NCBI RefSeq assembly: GCF_001723685.1 | Contig: NZ_MCBX01000005.1 | Coordinates: 1-64,000, forward strand | Reading direction: 5' to 3' | DNA from: Candidatus Marithrix sp. Canyon 246 | Lineage (GTDB): Bacteria > Pseudomonadota > Gammaproteobacteria > Beggiatoales > Beggiatoaceae | Length of the DNA: 64,000 bases | Shown: one piece after another, positions 18,899-27,147 of the stretch | How positions within the stretch are numbered: position 1 is the first letter of the stretch | Layout: each line of letters starts with the position of its first letter | Notes under the pieces: generated by a model | What the model saw: only the letters and a program-made list of their open reading frames with translations | The model's database searches: none | What the model was told of the DNA's origin: nothing | Made by a program: the position numbers and the translations under genes

Positions 18899-20689
18899 TT
18901 ATTGACTATCAATCAAGTCAAATACCAATGTACCAGTTCTCTGCTGCATTTTCATAACATAATCCCTATCATTAGGCACATTTACACAAGGCAAATTTAA
19001 ACTTCCAGTGTTGAAATTGTACTTTGCCAAACAAGAATCTTGAAATGTGTGTTTTTTTAGTGTCTTAAGATCAACATCAAAACGCTTGCTGAATGGTGTG
19101 TTTATCAAATCTACCGAATAAATATCTGCTCCACCAACAATAACATTTGGTACTCTGACGCAAGGAACTTCTAATTTTTGATCTAGTAATTTTGCTTTAC
19201 AATTTTTGGTTTGATTGCTTGCATTATTGTAGAGTTGTTGAATTTCGCTATCGTTTAGGACGCGGTTGTAGATGCGGAATTCATCAATTGATCCCTTCAG
19301 CATCGTTGTACCATCTCTTCCTATACATGGGCTATTGCTAAAACCCAATGTGGCATTATTTGATATATCCATTACGCCTTTTATTGGCTGTTCATTAACC
19401 AAGTTACCATTGATATATAGACGGATATTAATTTCGTTTTTTATTGCAGTGTAAAAATACCATTTACGGACATTTATTTTATTAGAATGCAGAACAACGT
19501 AATTTGTTGATGAGTCATCTATTTCAAAATTAATTCTTTTGCTGCTACTCCTTATATCAAAAAACTTGCCATGTTGACATGATTTTCTTTTAGACAGTAA
19601 GGCAGAGGATGCAGTCGAATTCAGAGAAAAGTAAAAACTAATTGAAAAATCATTATTGCTAAAGTAACCATTAATAGTTCCATGATGATCATTTCCACTT
19701 TCATCTAACACATTAGTATTAAACGGATAATAAGCAACCAAACCATCAGTAAACGCATTAGGTTCTATAATTTTTCTATCATATGCAACATTAGCTAAAA
19801 CCTGATTAGTATTACTAACACAAGCTTCTAAATCACTAAAACAAATCAATGCCGCTTTTTGCACATTTTCAGCATCAGTTTGCAATTGTGTAGCTAAACC
19901 TACTAATTCTTGTTGGCGATTAGTCGCTAAATCCAATTGTAAAGTTTTAGCTAGTGTTTTTTGATCAATTGTAATCTTTTCATAAGCTTCTGCTAATCTA
20001 AAACGCGCATTTTCTATCTCTGTTGAAACTTCTGAAGTTTTCAATTCTTCTGGCACATCAGGATCAACTTCCCAATAGGGGCGATAAGCATAATTTAAAA
20101 TCGCAGGAGAAGTTTTAACACCTTCAGCAAATTCTTTGCTTGCAATATATTGGACAATTTTATCCAAAGCCGATGTACAAGCTTTTAAGTTATTCAAAGA
20201 ACAAGAAAATGCTGGAACTGTTTGACTATTTTCGCCGCTGAAAATACGCGCTAATCCAGTAACATCGCCACCTTTCTGATAAGCCACGACTTCCAAGGAA
20301 CCATTATCACGAGTAATTCTATTTAATTTAGTAACTGCTGTATCAATTTTAGCACCGACTTTGATACTAACACCATTAACATTAAATGTATGTTCTAAAC
20401 CAGCTCCAACACTACGTTTAAAAGTTTGTTCATGTACCTGACTAGTAAAAGCAAACTGCATAGCCACATAAACACTAGCACCTTCTTCAGTTTGATAAAC
20501 AAAATTATTGCCACATAATTCTTTGAATTTACAAGCATTAGTTTTAACTCTATCAGCAGTATCATTCAAAGGATCGCTAGAATCAATATCAAACCGCCCA
20601 TTACCAAGTTTCAAATCATACTTCAGAGTAAAGCTTTGAGAAAAGCTTTTTTCAATAGTTTTATCAATAAAAGTCTTACTGCCACCCAA
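18899..20689 (-). CDS. MACPF-like + LamG secreted protein, main part (copy 1, frameshifted from its signal peptide)
   Basis: 596 codons open from a TTG at 20689. The region up to about residue 200 looks like a membrane-attack-complex/perforin-like domain: CKFKELCGNNFVYQTEEGAS resembles the conserved strand-turn-strand of MACPF proteins, followed by alternating beta-type sequence with AYQKGGDVTGLA. A helical linker with paired cysteines follows (about 205-320). Next is a LamG/concanavalin-like domain (about 322-490) starting YYPFNTNVLDESGN and ending DEFRIYNRVLNDSEIQQLYN. A C-terminal tail has further cysteines. The N-terminus with the signal peptide is in another frame (20623-20982); the break lies at a run of six A/T at 20693-20698. 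The MACPF assignment is structural inference; LamG is firmer. Confidence 0.65.
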   Translation of the reverse strand: MGGSKTFIDKTIEKSFSQSFTLKYDLKLGNGRFDIDSSDPLNDTADRVKTNACKFKELCGNNFVYQTEEGASVYVAMQFAFTSQVHEQTFKRSVGAGLEHTFNVNGVSIKVGAKIDTAVTKLNRITRDNGSLEVVAYQKGGDVTGLARIFSGENSQTVPAFSCSLNNLKACTSALDKIVQYIASKEFAEGVKTSPAILNYAYRPYWEVDPDVPEELKTSEVSTEIENARFRLAEAYEKITIDQKTLAKTLQLDLATNRQQELVGLATQLQTDAENVQKAALICFSDLEACVSNTNQVLANVAYDRKIIEPNAFTDGLVAYYPFNTNVLDESGNDHHGTINGYFSNNDFSISFYFSLNSTASSALLSKRKSCQHGKFFDIRSSSKRINFEIDDSSTNYVVLHSNKINVRKWYFYTAIKNEINIRLYINGNLVNEQPIKGVMDISNNATLGFSNSPCIGRDGTTMLKGSIDEFRIYNRVLNDSEIQQLYNNASNQTKNCKAKLLDQKLEVPCVRVPNVIVGGADIYSVDLINTPFSKRFDVDLKTLKKHTFQDSCLAKYNFNTGSLNLPCVNVPNDRDYVMKMQQRTGTLVFDLIDSQ

Positions 20690-20982
20690 ACTAAAAAACC
20701 TATTTTAATTTTACCGCCAACCTTACGCTCAAGCTCATTAAGCACTTGTTCCTGACTAGTCAAAAGTGTAGCATTTAAACTAACTTCACCACCGCCACTC
20801 ATCACTTTTTGCCCATTTAGACAACTGATAACCTTAATCCGCTCACGATCAAAATCAAAGCCACCACCAAGCCAAGGGATAATTCCTTCATTAGGTGGCT
20901 TAGTATCAGCAGGAAAAGGGCAAATGGCGTATGTGTTTATTGATATTAATGATATTAACATCGTTTTTATGATGTTTTTCAT
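20623..20982 (-). CDS. N-terminal signal-peptide part of the copy-1 MACPF-like/LamG protein
   Basis: A 119-codon frame with a clear signal peptide (MKNIIKTMLISLISINTYA, cleavage before ICPF). About 70 residues of the mature N-terminus follow (GIIPWLGGGFDFDRERI, then GGGEVSLNATLLTSQEQ). After KIKIGF the frame runs into VWVAVRLLLIKLL, which is not homologous to anything in the other copies. One extra T in the TTTTTT run (plus strand A6, 20693-20698) would instead give SLGGSKTFIDKT and join it to the main part. The undisturbed gene would encode about 700 residues. The break could be a real mutation, a phase-variable tract or a sequencing error. Confidence 0.65.
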   Translation of the reverse strand: MKNIIKTMLISLISINTYAICPFPADTKPPNEGIIPWLGGGFDFDRERIKVISCLNGQKVMSGGGEVSLNATLLTSQEQVLNELERKVGGKIKIGFLVWVAVRLLLIKLLKKAFLKALL

Positions 20983-21008
20983 AGGTTTTTATTCCTTGTA
21001 TTTTAAGC

Positions 21009-21362
21009 TTAAGTACTTATAGTACGAGATGTTCCTTGAACTGCTTGAGTTAATATCTCAGTAATCCACTGATTTAGACTTTTTTTGTTTATTTCAGCGG
21101 CTGTTGCAACAGCGGCATGTACTTCGGGAGAAATAGTTACCATTAGATTCCCGGAATATGGCTGCTGGGGTTGTTGACCAGTTTTTTCGCAAATTTCTAA
21201 ATAGTGATCAACGGCTTCTTCAAATGCCGATTCCAATTCATCAACGCTGGTGCCGTGAAATCCAACTATGTCACGGATGCCAGCAAGATGACCTACAAAA
21301 ATACGATCTTCATTATCATACTCTACACTGGCAATATAGCCATTATAAGTCATTGTATTCAT
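21009..21362 (-). CDS. hicB: HicB-family antitoxin
   Basis: A 117-residue antitoxin. The N-terminal RNase H-like HicB fold has MTYNGYIASVEYDNEDRIF and GIRDIVGFHGTSVDELESAF. The C-terminus has a ribbon-helix-helix DNA-binding segment (LMVTISPEVHAAVATAAEI, then SLNQWITEIL). It sits downstream of hicA with a 4-base overlap, the common order. The RHH domain normally autorepresses the pair. The module lies between copy 1 and the broken copy 2 of the MACPF-like/LamG gene. Confidence 0.9.
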   Translation of the reverse strand: MNTMTYNGYIASVEYDNEDRIFVGHLAGIRDIVGFHGTSVDELESAFEEAVDHYLEICEKTGQQPQQPYSGNLMVTISPEVHAAVATAAEINKKSLNQWITEILTQAVQGTSRTIST

Positions 21363-21613
21363 GGTGTTATACCTGCTATGTTTAAAAAAGCTCTAGCATC
21401 AAGCACCCGATACCGCAGTGCCTCCTTGTTTGGATGCGGACGGTGGAAATCTGCACGCACTCCATTCAATAAAAAAGTTACACGAGAGCCGCTTCCTTCT
21501 ATGATTTCACAACCTAAAGCCATAAATAGTGCCTCAATCTTCCGCCATTCTAGGTTTCCATTGACGGGATCGGAAAATATAGCAACAAGGGTTTTATGAT
21601 GCTTATTATTCAT
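21359..21613 (-). CDS. hicA: HicA-family mRNA interferase toxin
   Basis: An 84-residue double-stranded-RNA-binding-fold toxin. Its core reads WRKIEALFMALGCEIIEGSG, followed by the catalytic-type histidine stretch RADFHRPHP (about 53-61). HicA cleaves mRNA when not held by HicB. The 4-base overlap with hicB and intact motifs suggest a working module. It appears to have entered, or to hold in place, the duplicated MACPF-like/LamG region. Confidence 0.88.
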   Translation of the reverse strand: MNNKHHKTLVAIFSDPVNGNLEWRKIEALFMALGCEIIEGSGSRVTFLLNGVRADFHRPHPNKEALRYRVLDARAFLNIAGITP

Positions 21614-21639
21614 AATTTATTTAAATAGTTGATTAAAAT

Positions 21640-22369
21640 ATCATTTAGTATCAATCAAGTCAAATATCAGCGTACCAGCTCTCTGCTGCATTTTCATCAC
21701 ATAATCCCTATCATTAGGCACATTTACACAAGATAAATTTAAATTTCCGGTTTGTAAAAGATAATGACATAAAAACTACAGGGATTGCATTTTAACAGGG
21801 ATAACTGCGGTGCAATCCCTGTAGTTTTTTAACGGCTTTTCTTAACAATCCAACTGTAAAGTTTTAGCTAATCTAAAACGCGCATTTTCGATCTCTTTTG
21901 AGACTTCTGAAGTTTTCAAATCTTCTGGCACATCAGGATCAACTTCCCAATAGGGGCGATAAATTTTATCCAAAGCCTGAGTACAAGAAAATACGCGCTA
22001 ATCCAGTAACATCGCCACCTTTCTGATAAGTCACTACTTCCAAGGAACCATTATCACGAGTAATTCTATTTAATTTAGTAACTGCTGTATCAATTTTCAA
22101 ACCTACTTTGACACTAACGCCATTAACTTTAAATGTATGTTCTAAATCGGCTCCAATAGTACGTTTAAAAGTTTGTTCATGTACCTGACTAGTAAAAGCA
22201 AACTGCATAGCCACATAAACACTAGCACCTTCTTCAGTTTGATAAACAAAATTATTGCCACATAATGTTTTGAATTTACAAGCATTAATAGCATCATTAA
22301 GTGGCTTAAGATCAGGCGGAAAAGGGCAAATGGCGTATGTGTTTATTGATATTAATGATTTGTTTCATG
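21640..22369 (-). pseudogene. MACPF-like/LamG gene, copy 2 (heavily deleted)
   Basis: Read on the minus strand, this stretch has the leader and signal-peptide coding bases of copy 1 out of frame (about 22369-22300). It then has the MACPF-like core (open frame 21966-22214, including FAFTSQVHEQTFKR and GGDVTGLARIF) and part of the linker (DPDVPEDLKTSEVS, about 21905-21955). It then jumps to the extreme C-terminus (NVPNDRDYVMKMQQR, then FDLIDT, 21645-21725). The whole LamG domain is missing; in its place lies a 19-bp inverted repeat (21771-21829). Multiple frameshifts and deletions make it non-coding. It could still act as a recombination donor for the scaffold. Confidence 0.8.
21771..21829. repeat. 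19-bp perfect inverted repeat, MITE-like, inside copy 2
   Basis: AAAAACTACAGGGATTGCA (21771-21789) and its exact complement (21811-21829) flank 21 bases. It sits exactly where the LamG domain is missing from copy 2. It could be a solo miniature element or a terminator-like hairpin; no target duplication could be confirmed by eye. Confidence 0.75.
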
Positions 22370-22511
22370 GGTTTTATTCCTTGCTTCAAATTTTTTATTA
22401 TACTTAAGGTTTGCTTAGATAAGCATATTAATGTTAATATAAATATTAATTTATGGTGGCTATTTTAACACACACAGCAATCTAAACAGACTGAAATACG
22501 GATTATGGGAT

Positions 22512-22850
22512 ATGTACAAATTAAATAAACCTTATTTAACCAATAGTCAAGGTGGAGTATTTTTGGATAAACTAGCTTACCAAAAAGTACTAGACGCATT
22601 AGAAATATTGAAATATATTGGTGCTACACAACAGACTTTAACTGAATTATTTGATCATGTTGCAATTGAAAAAGAACGTCAAACTTTGACATATAAAAAT
22701 AAGGTATTTTTGGCGATTGTGCCAATAGAAGATGTTAGAGTTATTGAACAACTTGAAAATTGTATTGACAATGCTGATGTAGATGATGCACTGCAAGAAG
22801 AAGGTGAGTCACTTAATTCAACGCAAGCTGATAAAATCTTAGGATGGTAA
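22512..22850 (+). CDS. antitoxin of a RelBE/ParDE-like pair
   Basis: A 112-residue acidic protein. The segment RQTLTYKNKVFLAIVPIEDVRVIEQLENCID is the Phd/YefM-like fold edge, in which the protein also regulates its own promoter. The C-terminus (DKILGW) is an interaction tail. The toxin gene begins five bases after its stop, but that gene is internally deleted, so this antitoxin no longer has an intact partner here. The exact antitoxin family is uncertain; context with a RelE-type remnant is the main support. Confidence 0.65.
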   Translation: MYKLNKPYLTNSQGGVFLDKLAYQKVLDALEILKYIGATQQTLTELFDHVAIEKERQTLTYKNKVFLAIVPIEDVRVIEQLENCIDNADVDDALQEEGESLNSTQADKILGW

Positions 22851-22854
22851 TATC

Positions 22855-23026
22855 ATGGCTTATCTTCTTAAATACCGTCCAGCGGCTTTACGTCAATTTA
22901 AAACTCCAAGGTTTTGAAAATCGTTATCGTATTCGAGTGGGAGATTATCGTGTTATTTATGAAATATATGATGATGTATTACAAGTTTTGATTGTCAAAG
23001 TTGGACCTAGACGAGATATTTATTAA
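22855..23026 (+). pseudogene. RelE-type toxin, internally deleted
   Basis: The expected start ATG 22855 encodes MAYLLKYRPAALRQF, a normal RelE/ParE opening, then soon hits a stop (TGA at 22918). In another frame the C-terminus is perfect: LQGFENRYRIRVGDYRVIYE to VKVGPRRDIY. About 25-30 residues between the two parts (helices 1-2 region and the start of the sheet) are missing. The frame reported open from 22844 joins antitoxin-end bases to the toxin tail and is not a natural start. The toxin is therefore inactive. Confidence 0.75.
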
Positions 23027-23061
23027 ATTTCACCACTGGTACATCGTTAACTTTCAACACG

Positions 23062-23117
23062 GGGTTTTAGACCTGACAGGTTTTAAAAACCTGTCAGGTC
23101 TGTGGCCAGAGTTATTG
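23062..23117. repeat. dispersed palindrome within a 56-bp direct repeat (copy 2)
   Basis: Identical over 56 bases to 15829-15884, with the 33-bp palindrome at 23069-23101. It follows the RelE remnant and touches the stop codon of the third MACPF-like/LamG copy, whose last bases (TTATTG, complement of the CAA-TAA end) are shared with the repeat's right edge. Confidence 0.85.
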
Positions 23118-24920
23118 ACTATCAATCAAGTCAAATACCAATGTACCCGATCTTTGCTGCATTTTCATAAGATAATCCCTATCATTAGGCACATTTACAC
23201 AAAGCAAATTTAAACTTCCGGTGTTGAAATTGTACTTTGCCAGACAAGAATCTTGAAATGTGTGTTTATCATTTCTAATGAGTAAATATCTGCTGCTGTA
23301 CCAACCACATTTGGCACACTGACGCAAGGAATTTCTAATTTTCTATCTAATAACTTTGCTTTACAATTTTTGGTTTGATTGCTTGCATTATTGTAGAGTT
23401 GTTGAATTTCGCTATCGCTTAGGGCGCGGTTGTAGATGCGGATATCATCCATAAGACCATTGAAAGTTCCACCATATGATTCTGTTGCCCAAATACCTAT
23501 TTCCAATGGCGTATTCATACCACTATTCAAATTTCTTCCTTCATCAACCATTGTAGATTCGATATTTCCATCAATATACATAGAAAAGTTAAATAAATTT
23601 CTAGTAATAAATAGCAAATGCCAATGACCATCATTGACATTACTAATAGAGCCTAAGTTTCCTCCTGCATAAATTTCAAAGTTTGCTTTGCCATTCAAAA
23701 CAGCTAAGGAATACCAATTTCCAGTGTTGATATGTGCTCTTTTTGTAACTATTCTTTTCCAAATTCCTGTTTGAGTAGTTTTTATCCAAACTCCGATGGA
23801 AAATTCTGTTTTTCCGAAATTTAGTAAGGGTGCATCTCGAACTACTATCTTGTTACTTACTCCATCAAAACTATAAGCACTATTTTTCTTTCCAAATCTA
23901 TCCTCAGCCAAACTAGCACCATGAATTTTACCATTATTATCATTTCCACTTTCATCTAAAGCATTGGTATTAAATGGATAATAAACTAATAATCCATCAG
24001 TAAACGGATTAGGTTCTATAATTTTTCTATCATATGCAACATTAGCTAAAACCTGATTAGTATTACTAACACAAGCTTCTAAATCACTAAAGCAAATCAA
24101 TGCCGCTTTTTGTACATTTTCAGCGTCAGTTTGCAATTGTGTAGCTAAACCTACTAATTCTTGTTGACGATTTGTAGCTAAATCCAATTGTAATATTTTC
24201 ATAAGTTTCTGCTAATCTAATACGCGCATTTTCAATATCTGTTGAAACTTCTGAAGTTTTCAATTCTTCTGGCACATCAGGATCAACTTCCCAATAGGGG
24301 CGATAAGCATAATTTAAAATAGCAGGATAAGCTTTGACACCTTCTGCAAATTCTTTGCTTGCAATATATTGGACAATTTTATCCAAAGCCGATGTACAAG
24401 CTTTCAAATTATTCAAAGAACAAGAAAATGCTGGAACTGTTTGACTATTTTCGCCGCTGAAAATACGCGCTAATCCAGTAACATCGCCACCTTTCTGATA
24501 AGCCACCACTTCCAAATAACCATTATCACGAGTAACTTTATTTAACTTAGTAACTTCATTCTTAATTTCAACACCGATTTGCAAACTGCATAGCCACATA
24601 ATGTTTTGAATTTACAAGCATTAGTTTTTACACGATCAGCAGTATCATTCAAAGGATCGCTAGAATCAATATCAAACCGCCCATTACCAAGTTTCAAATC
24701 ATACTTCAGAGTAAAGCTTTGAGAAAAGCTTTTTTCAACAGTTTTATCATGAAGCTCATTCAGCACCTACTCCTGACTAGTCAAAAGCTTAGCATTTAAA
24801 CTAACTTCACCGCCACCACCAAGCCAAGGGATAATTCCTTCATTAGGTGGCTTAAGATCAGGCGGAAAAGGGCAAATGGCGTATGTATTTATTGATATTA
24901 ATATCGTTTTTATTTCTCGC
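23112..24920 (-). pseudogene. MACPF-like/LamG gene, copy 3 (frameshifted, different LamG domain)
   Basis: Several minus-strand frames together retrace copy 1: a signal-peptide end (ISINTYAICPFPPDLK, about 24860-24910), the MACPF-like N-part (24542-24766), the core and linker (24126-24599), a linker plus LamG domain (23210-24202) and the C-terminal tail (23112-23327). Parts of the MACPF core are deleted, notably the NNFVYQTEEG strand. The linker is almost base-identical to copy 1. The LamG domain is a different sequence, longer and more canonical: FDGVSNKIVVRDAPLLNFG, FSIGVWIKTTQTG, GHWHLLFITRN and DDIRIYNRALSDSEIQQLYN. It has at least four frame breaks and is not expressed as one protein. Confidence 0.8.
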
Positions 24921-24947
24921 CTTAAATTTTTAATGATACAATATATC

Positions 24948-25740
24948 ATGAATACAAACAAGAATGATATATTTCAACCTGAAGTTAAAATAAAACAAGT
25001 CTCCATAGAAAATTTTCGATGTTTTGAAAATTTTAAACTAGAATTTCAACCATATTTAACTGTTTTAATAGGAGAAAATGGTGTTGGAAAAACAGCTTTT
25101 TTAGATTGCTTAGCTTCTTTATTGACGCTTTTTCAAGAATATATAAAATATGGAAGAGTATTAAATTTTTCTAACACACATAATAGTATTTCAATACTTT
25201 TAGATGGTGAAGAAATAGATTTTAATCTTAGTTTTAGCAAAGATCAGCAATTTGATGATATTCCATTAGCGGTTTATTATCCTGCCAACAATGCGCCAGT
25301 AAATGCCATTGATTTCAAAAATACCAATGACAACTTTGCAACCGATATTTTCAATGCCTACGAAGGTGCCTTAGATAAAAAATCCTTTGATTTTGTCAAC
25401 TTTTTTAATTGGTATAAATGGCAAGAAAACATTGAAAGGCAAATCGGTGAAAATAAAACAATTCGATAAATTATCTATTAATTGGCTCAATAATCCTAAT
25501 GGTGACATGATAATTAATAAAGATAACATTCCTTTAAATATTAATCAACTTTCATCAGGAGAAAAAACACTATTAGCCTTAATAGCAGATTTAGCACGTC
25601 GTTTAGCAATTGCCAATCCTCATAGAGACAACCCATTAATGGGTAATGGAGTAGTATTAATTGATGAAGTTGATTTGCACGTCGTTTATAACATTAGGGT
25701 ATCAAGGTGTTTAGGACGCTCAGAAAAACTGGCAAAATAA
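24948..25740 (+). pseudogene. AAA ATPase (SMC/RecF-like, PtuA/OLD type), frameshifted and truncated
   Basis: From ATG 24948 the first frame encodes VSIENFRCFENFKLEF and the Walker A GENGVGKTAF (about residues 45-54) and ends at 25469. The second frame, open to 25740, carries INQLSSGEKTLLALIADLA (ABC signature) and Walker B GVVLIDEVDLH. After that the normal HPxWQ continuation is lost: the protein ends in unrelated VVYNIRVSRCLGR. One frameshift near 25440-25480 plus loss of the C-terminal third make it inactive. Such ATPases work with nucleases in anti-phage systems such as Septu; no HNH gene follows here, unlike at 54-56 kb. Confidence 0.7.
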
Positions 25741-25819
25741 ATATTTTTACCTGATAATGTGCTTGGGTGAGGGCCCAGCTTAATTATATCAGAATTTTGT
25801 GTTATAGTTTTTCAGCTAA

Positions 25820-25834
25820 AGACCTGTCAGGTCT
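25820..25834. repeat. short form of the dispersed AGACCTG palindrome
   Basis: AGACCTGTCAGGTCT followed by GAGAGTTTTTGTTTTTC, almost the same as the copy at 3272. It lies 36 bases before the ubiM start, in the leader. Confidence 0.75.
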
Positions 25835-25869
25835 GAGAGTTTTTGTTTTTCACATTTGAGATAAATAAC

Positions 25870-27060
25870 ATGAATTACGATATAATAATTATTGGTGCTG
25901 GACCGGCTGGACTTAGTTTTGCTCGTTCTCTTGCAAAAACTGATCTAAATATATTAATGATTGAAAAGTCATCAATAGATCAACTAAGTCAACCAGCACC
26001 TGATGGACGTGAAATTGCACTTACCCATCTATCAGTAAAATTAATGAAAGAGCTTGGAGCGTGGTCTCATATTCCTCCAGAAGTGATTTCTCCAATCAAA
26101 AAAGCTAAAGTATTAAATGGTAATTCGTCATATTTTTTAAATTTTGGTAATGATAATTCTTCTCTGGAAGCTTTAGGTTATTTGGTTCCTAATTATCATA
26201 TTCGTCAAGCTTTATATGATGTGGTTAAAATTATAGACAATGTTGAGATAATGACAGATGTGTCTGTAACAGATGTGCAGCCGGGATGTATTAGTTTGTC
26301 TAATGGTAATAATTTGCAAGCTTCGTTAATTGTTGCCGCTGATAGTAGATTTTCAAATAGCCGTCGTAAAATGGGAATTCCTGCTAGTATGCATGATTTT
26401 TCTAGGGTTGCAATTGTATCTAGGATGGAGCATGAAAAGTCTCATAATCAGACTGCTTTTGAGTGTTTTCATTATGGTAGAACTTTGGCAATTTTGCCAA
26501 TGACAGGTAAGATGTCTTCAGTGGTAATTACTGTATCTGCTGATGTTGCAGATTCAATATTAAATATGACTGAAGAACAGTTTAATATTGATGTTGAACA
26601 GCAATTTAAGAGTAGATTAGGTTCAATGAAATTAATTGGCAAACGATATTCATATCCATTAGTTGCAGTTCATGCGAATAGATTTGTAGCGGAGCGTTTT
26701 GCTTTAATTGGAGATGCTGCTGTAGGTATGCATCCAGTAACAGCTCATGGGTTTAATTTAGGTTTAAGGGGGCAAAATACCCTTGCTAAGGAGATTAAAG
26801 ATGCTATTTCTAAAAACAAGGATATTGGTTCAATGCAACTGTTAAGTAAATATGACAGAAAACATCAATCAATTACCAAGCCTTTATATTTTGGAACTAA
26901 TAAAATTGTAGAATTGTTTACTAATGATACCTTGCCAGCTAAGGTTGTGAGAAGCGTGACTTTAAGATTTGCTAATCATTTTGCTCCAATTAAGCGTATG
27001 ATTACTAATAAATTAACCGAAAAAGATGAAAAGGGGTATTTGCCTTTTATTAAGTTGTAG
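25870..27060 (+). CDS. ubiM: UbiM-type FAD-dependent ubiquinone hydroxylase
   Basis: A 396-residue flavoprotein monooxygenase of the UbiH/UbiF/UbiM group. The FAD motif IIGAGPAGLSFARSL is near the N-terminus. DGREIALTHLS lies at about 43-53, and FALIGDAAVGMHPVTAHGFN (about 276-295) is the second FAD motif. The segment SPIKKAKVLNG and the overall lack of an extended C-terminus fit UbiM, which hydroxylates the demethoxyubiquinol ring in several beta- and gammaproteobacteria. The ATG at 25870 is chosen over an upstream TTG at 25843 because the latter would place the palindrome tail in the coding region. The gene is convergent with cbbO. Confidence 0.75.
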   Translation: MNYDIIIIGAGPAGLSFARSLAKTDLNILMIEKSSIDQLSQPAPDGREIALTHLSVKLMKELGAWSHIPPEVISPIKKAKVLNGNSSYFLNFGNDNSSLEALGYLVPNYHIRQALYDVVKIIDNVEIMTDVSVTDVQPGCISLSNGNNLQASLIVAADSRFSNSRRKMGIPASMHDFSRVAIVSRMEHEKSHNQTAFECFHYGRTLAILPMTGKMSSVVITVSADVADSILNMTEEQFNIDVEQQFKSRLGSMKLIGKRYSYPLVAVHANRFVAERFALIGDAAVGMHPVTAHGFNLGLRGQNTLAKEIKDAISKNKDIGSMQLLSKYDRKHQSITKPLYFGTNKIVELFTNDTLPAKVVRSVTLRFANHFAPIKRMITNKLTEKDEKGYLPFIKL

Positions 27061-27073
27061 CTGTTCAATATAA

Positions 27074-27128
27074 AGACCTGTCAGGTTTACTTCGCTCCGT
27101 GACTGCGTATTAAAAACCTGACAAGTCT
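27074..27128. repeat. dispersed palindrome with a 25-bp insert
   Basis: AGACCTGTCAGGTTT and, 25 bases on, AAACCTGACAAGTCT (one mismatch) form the arms, with ACTTCGCTCCGTGACTGCGT and a few more bases between them. It lies between the convergent ubiM and cbbO genes, where a stem-loop would face both transcripts. Confidence 0.7.
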
Positions 27129-27147
27129 GATAGTTGGTCCACTCAAG

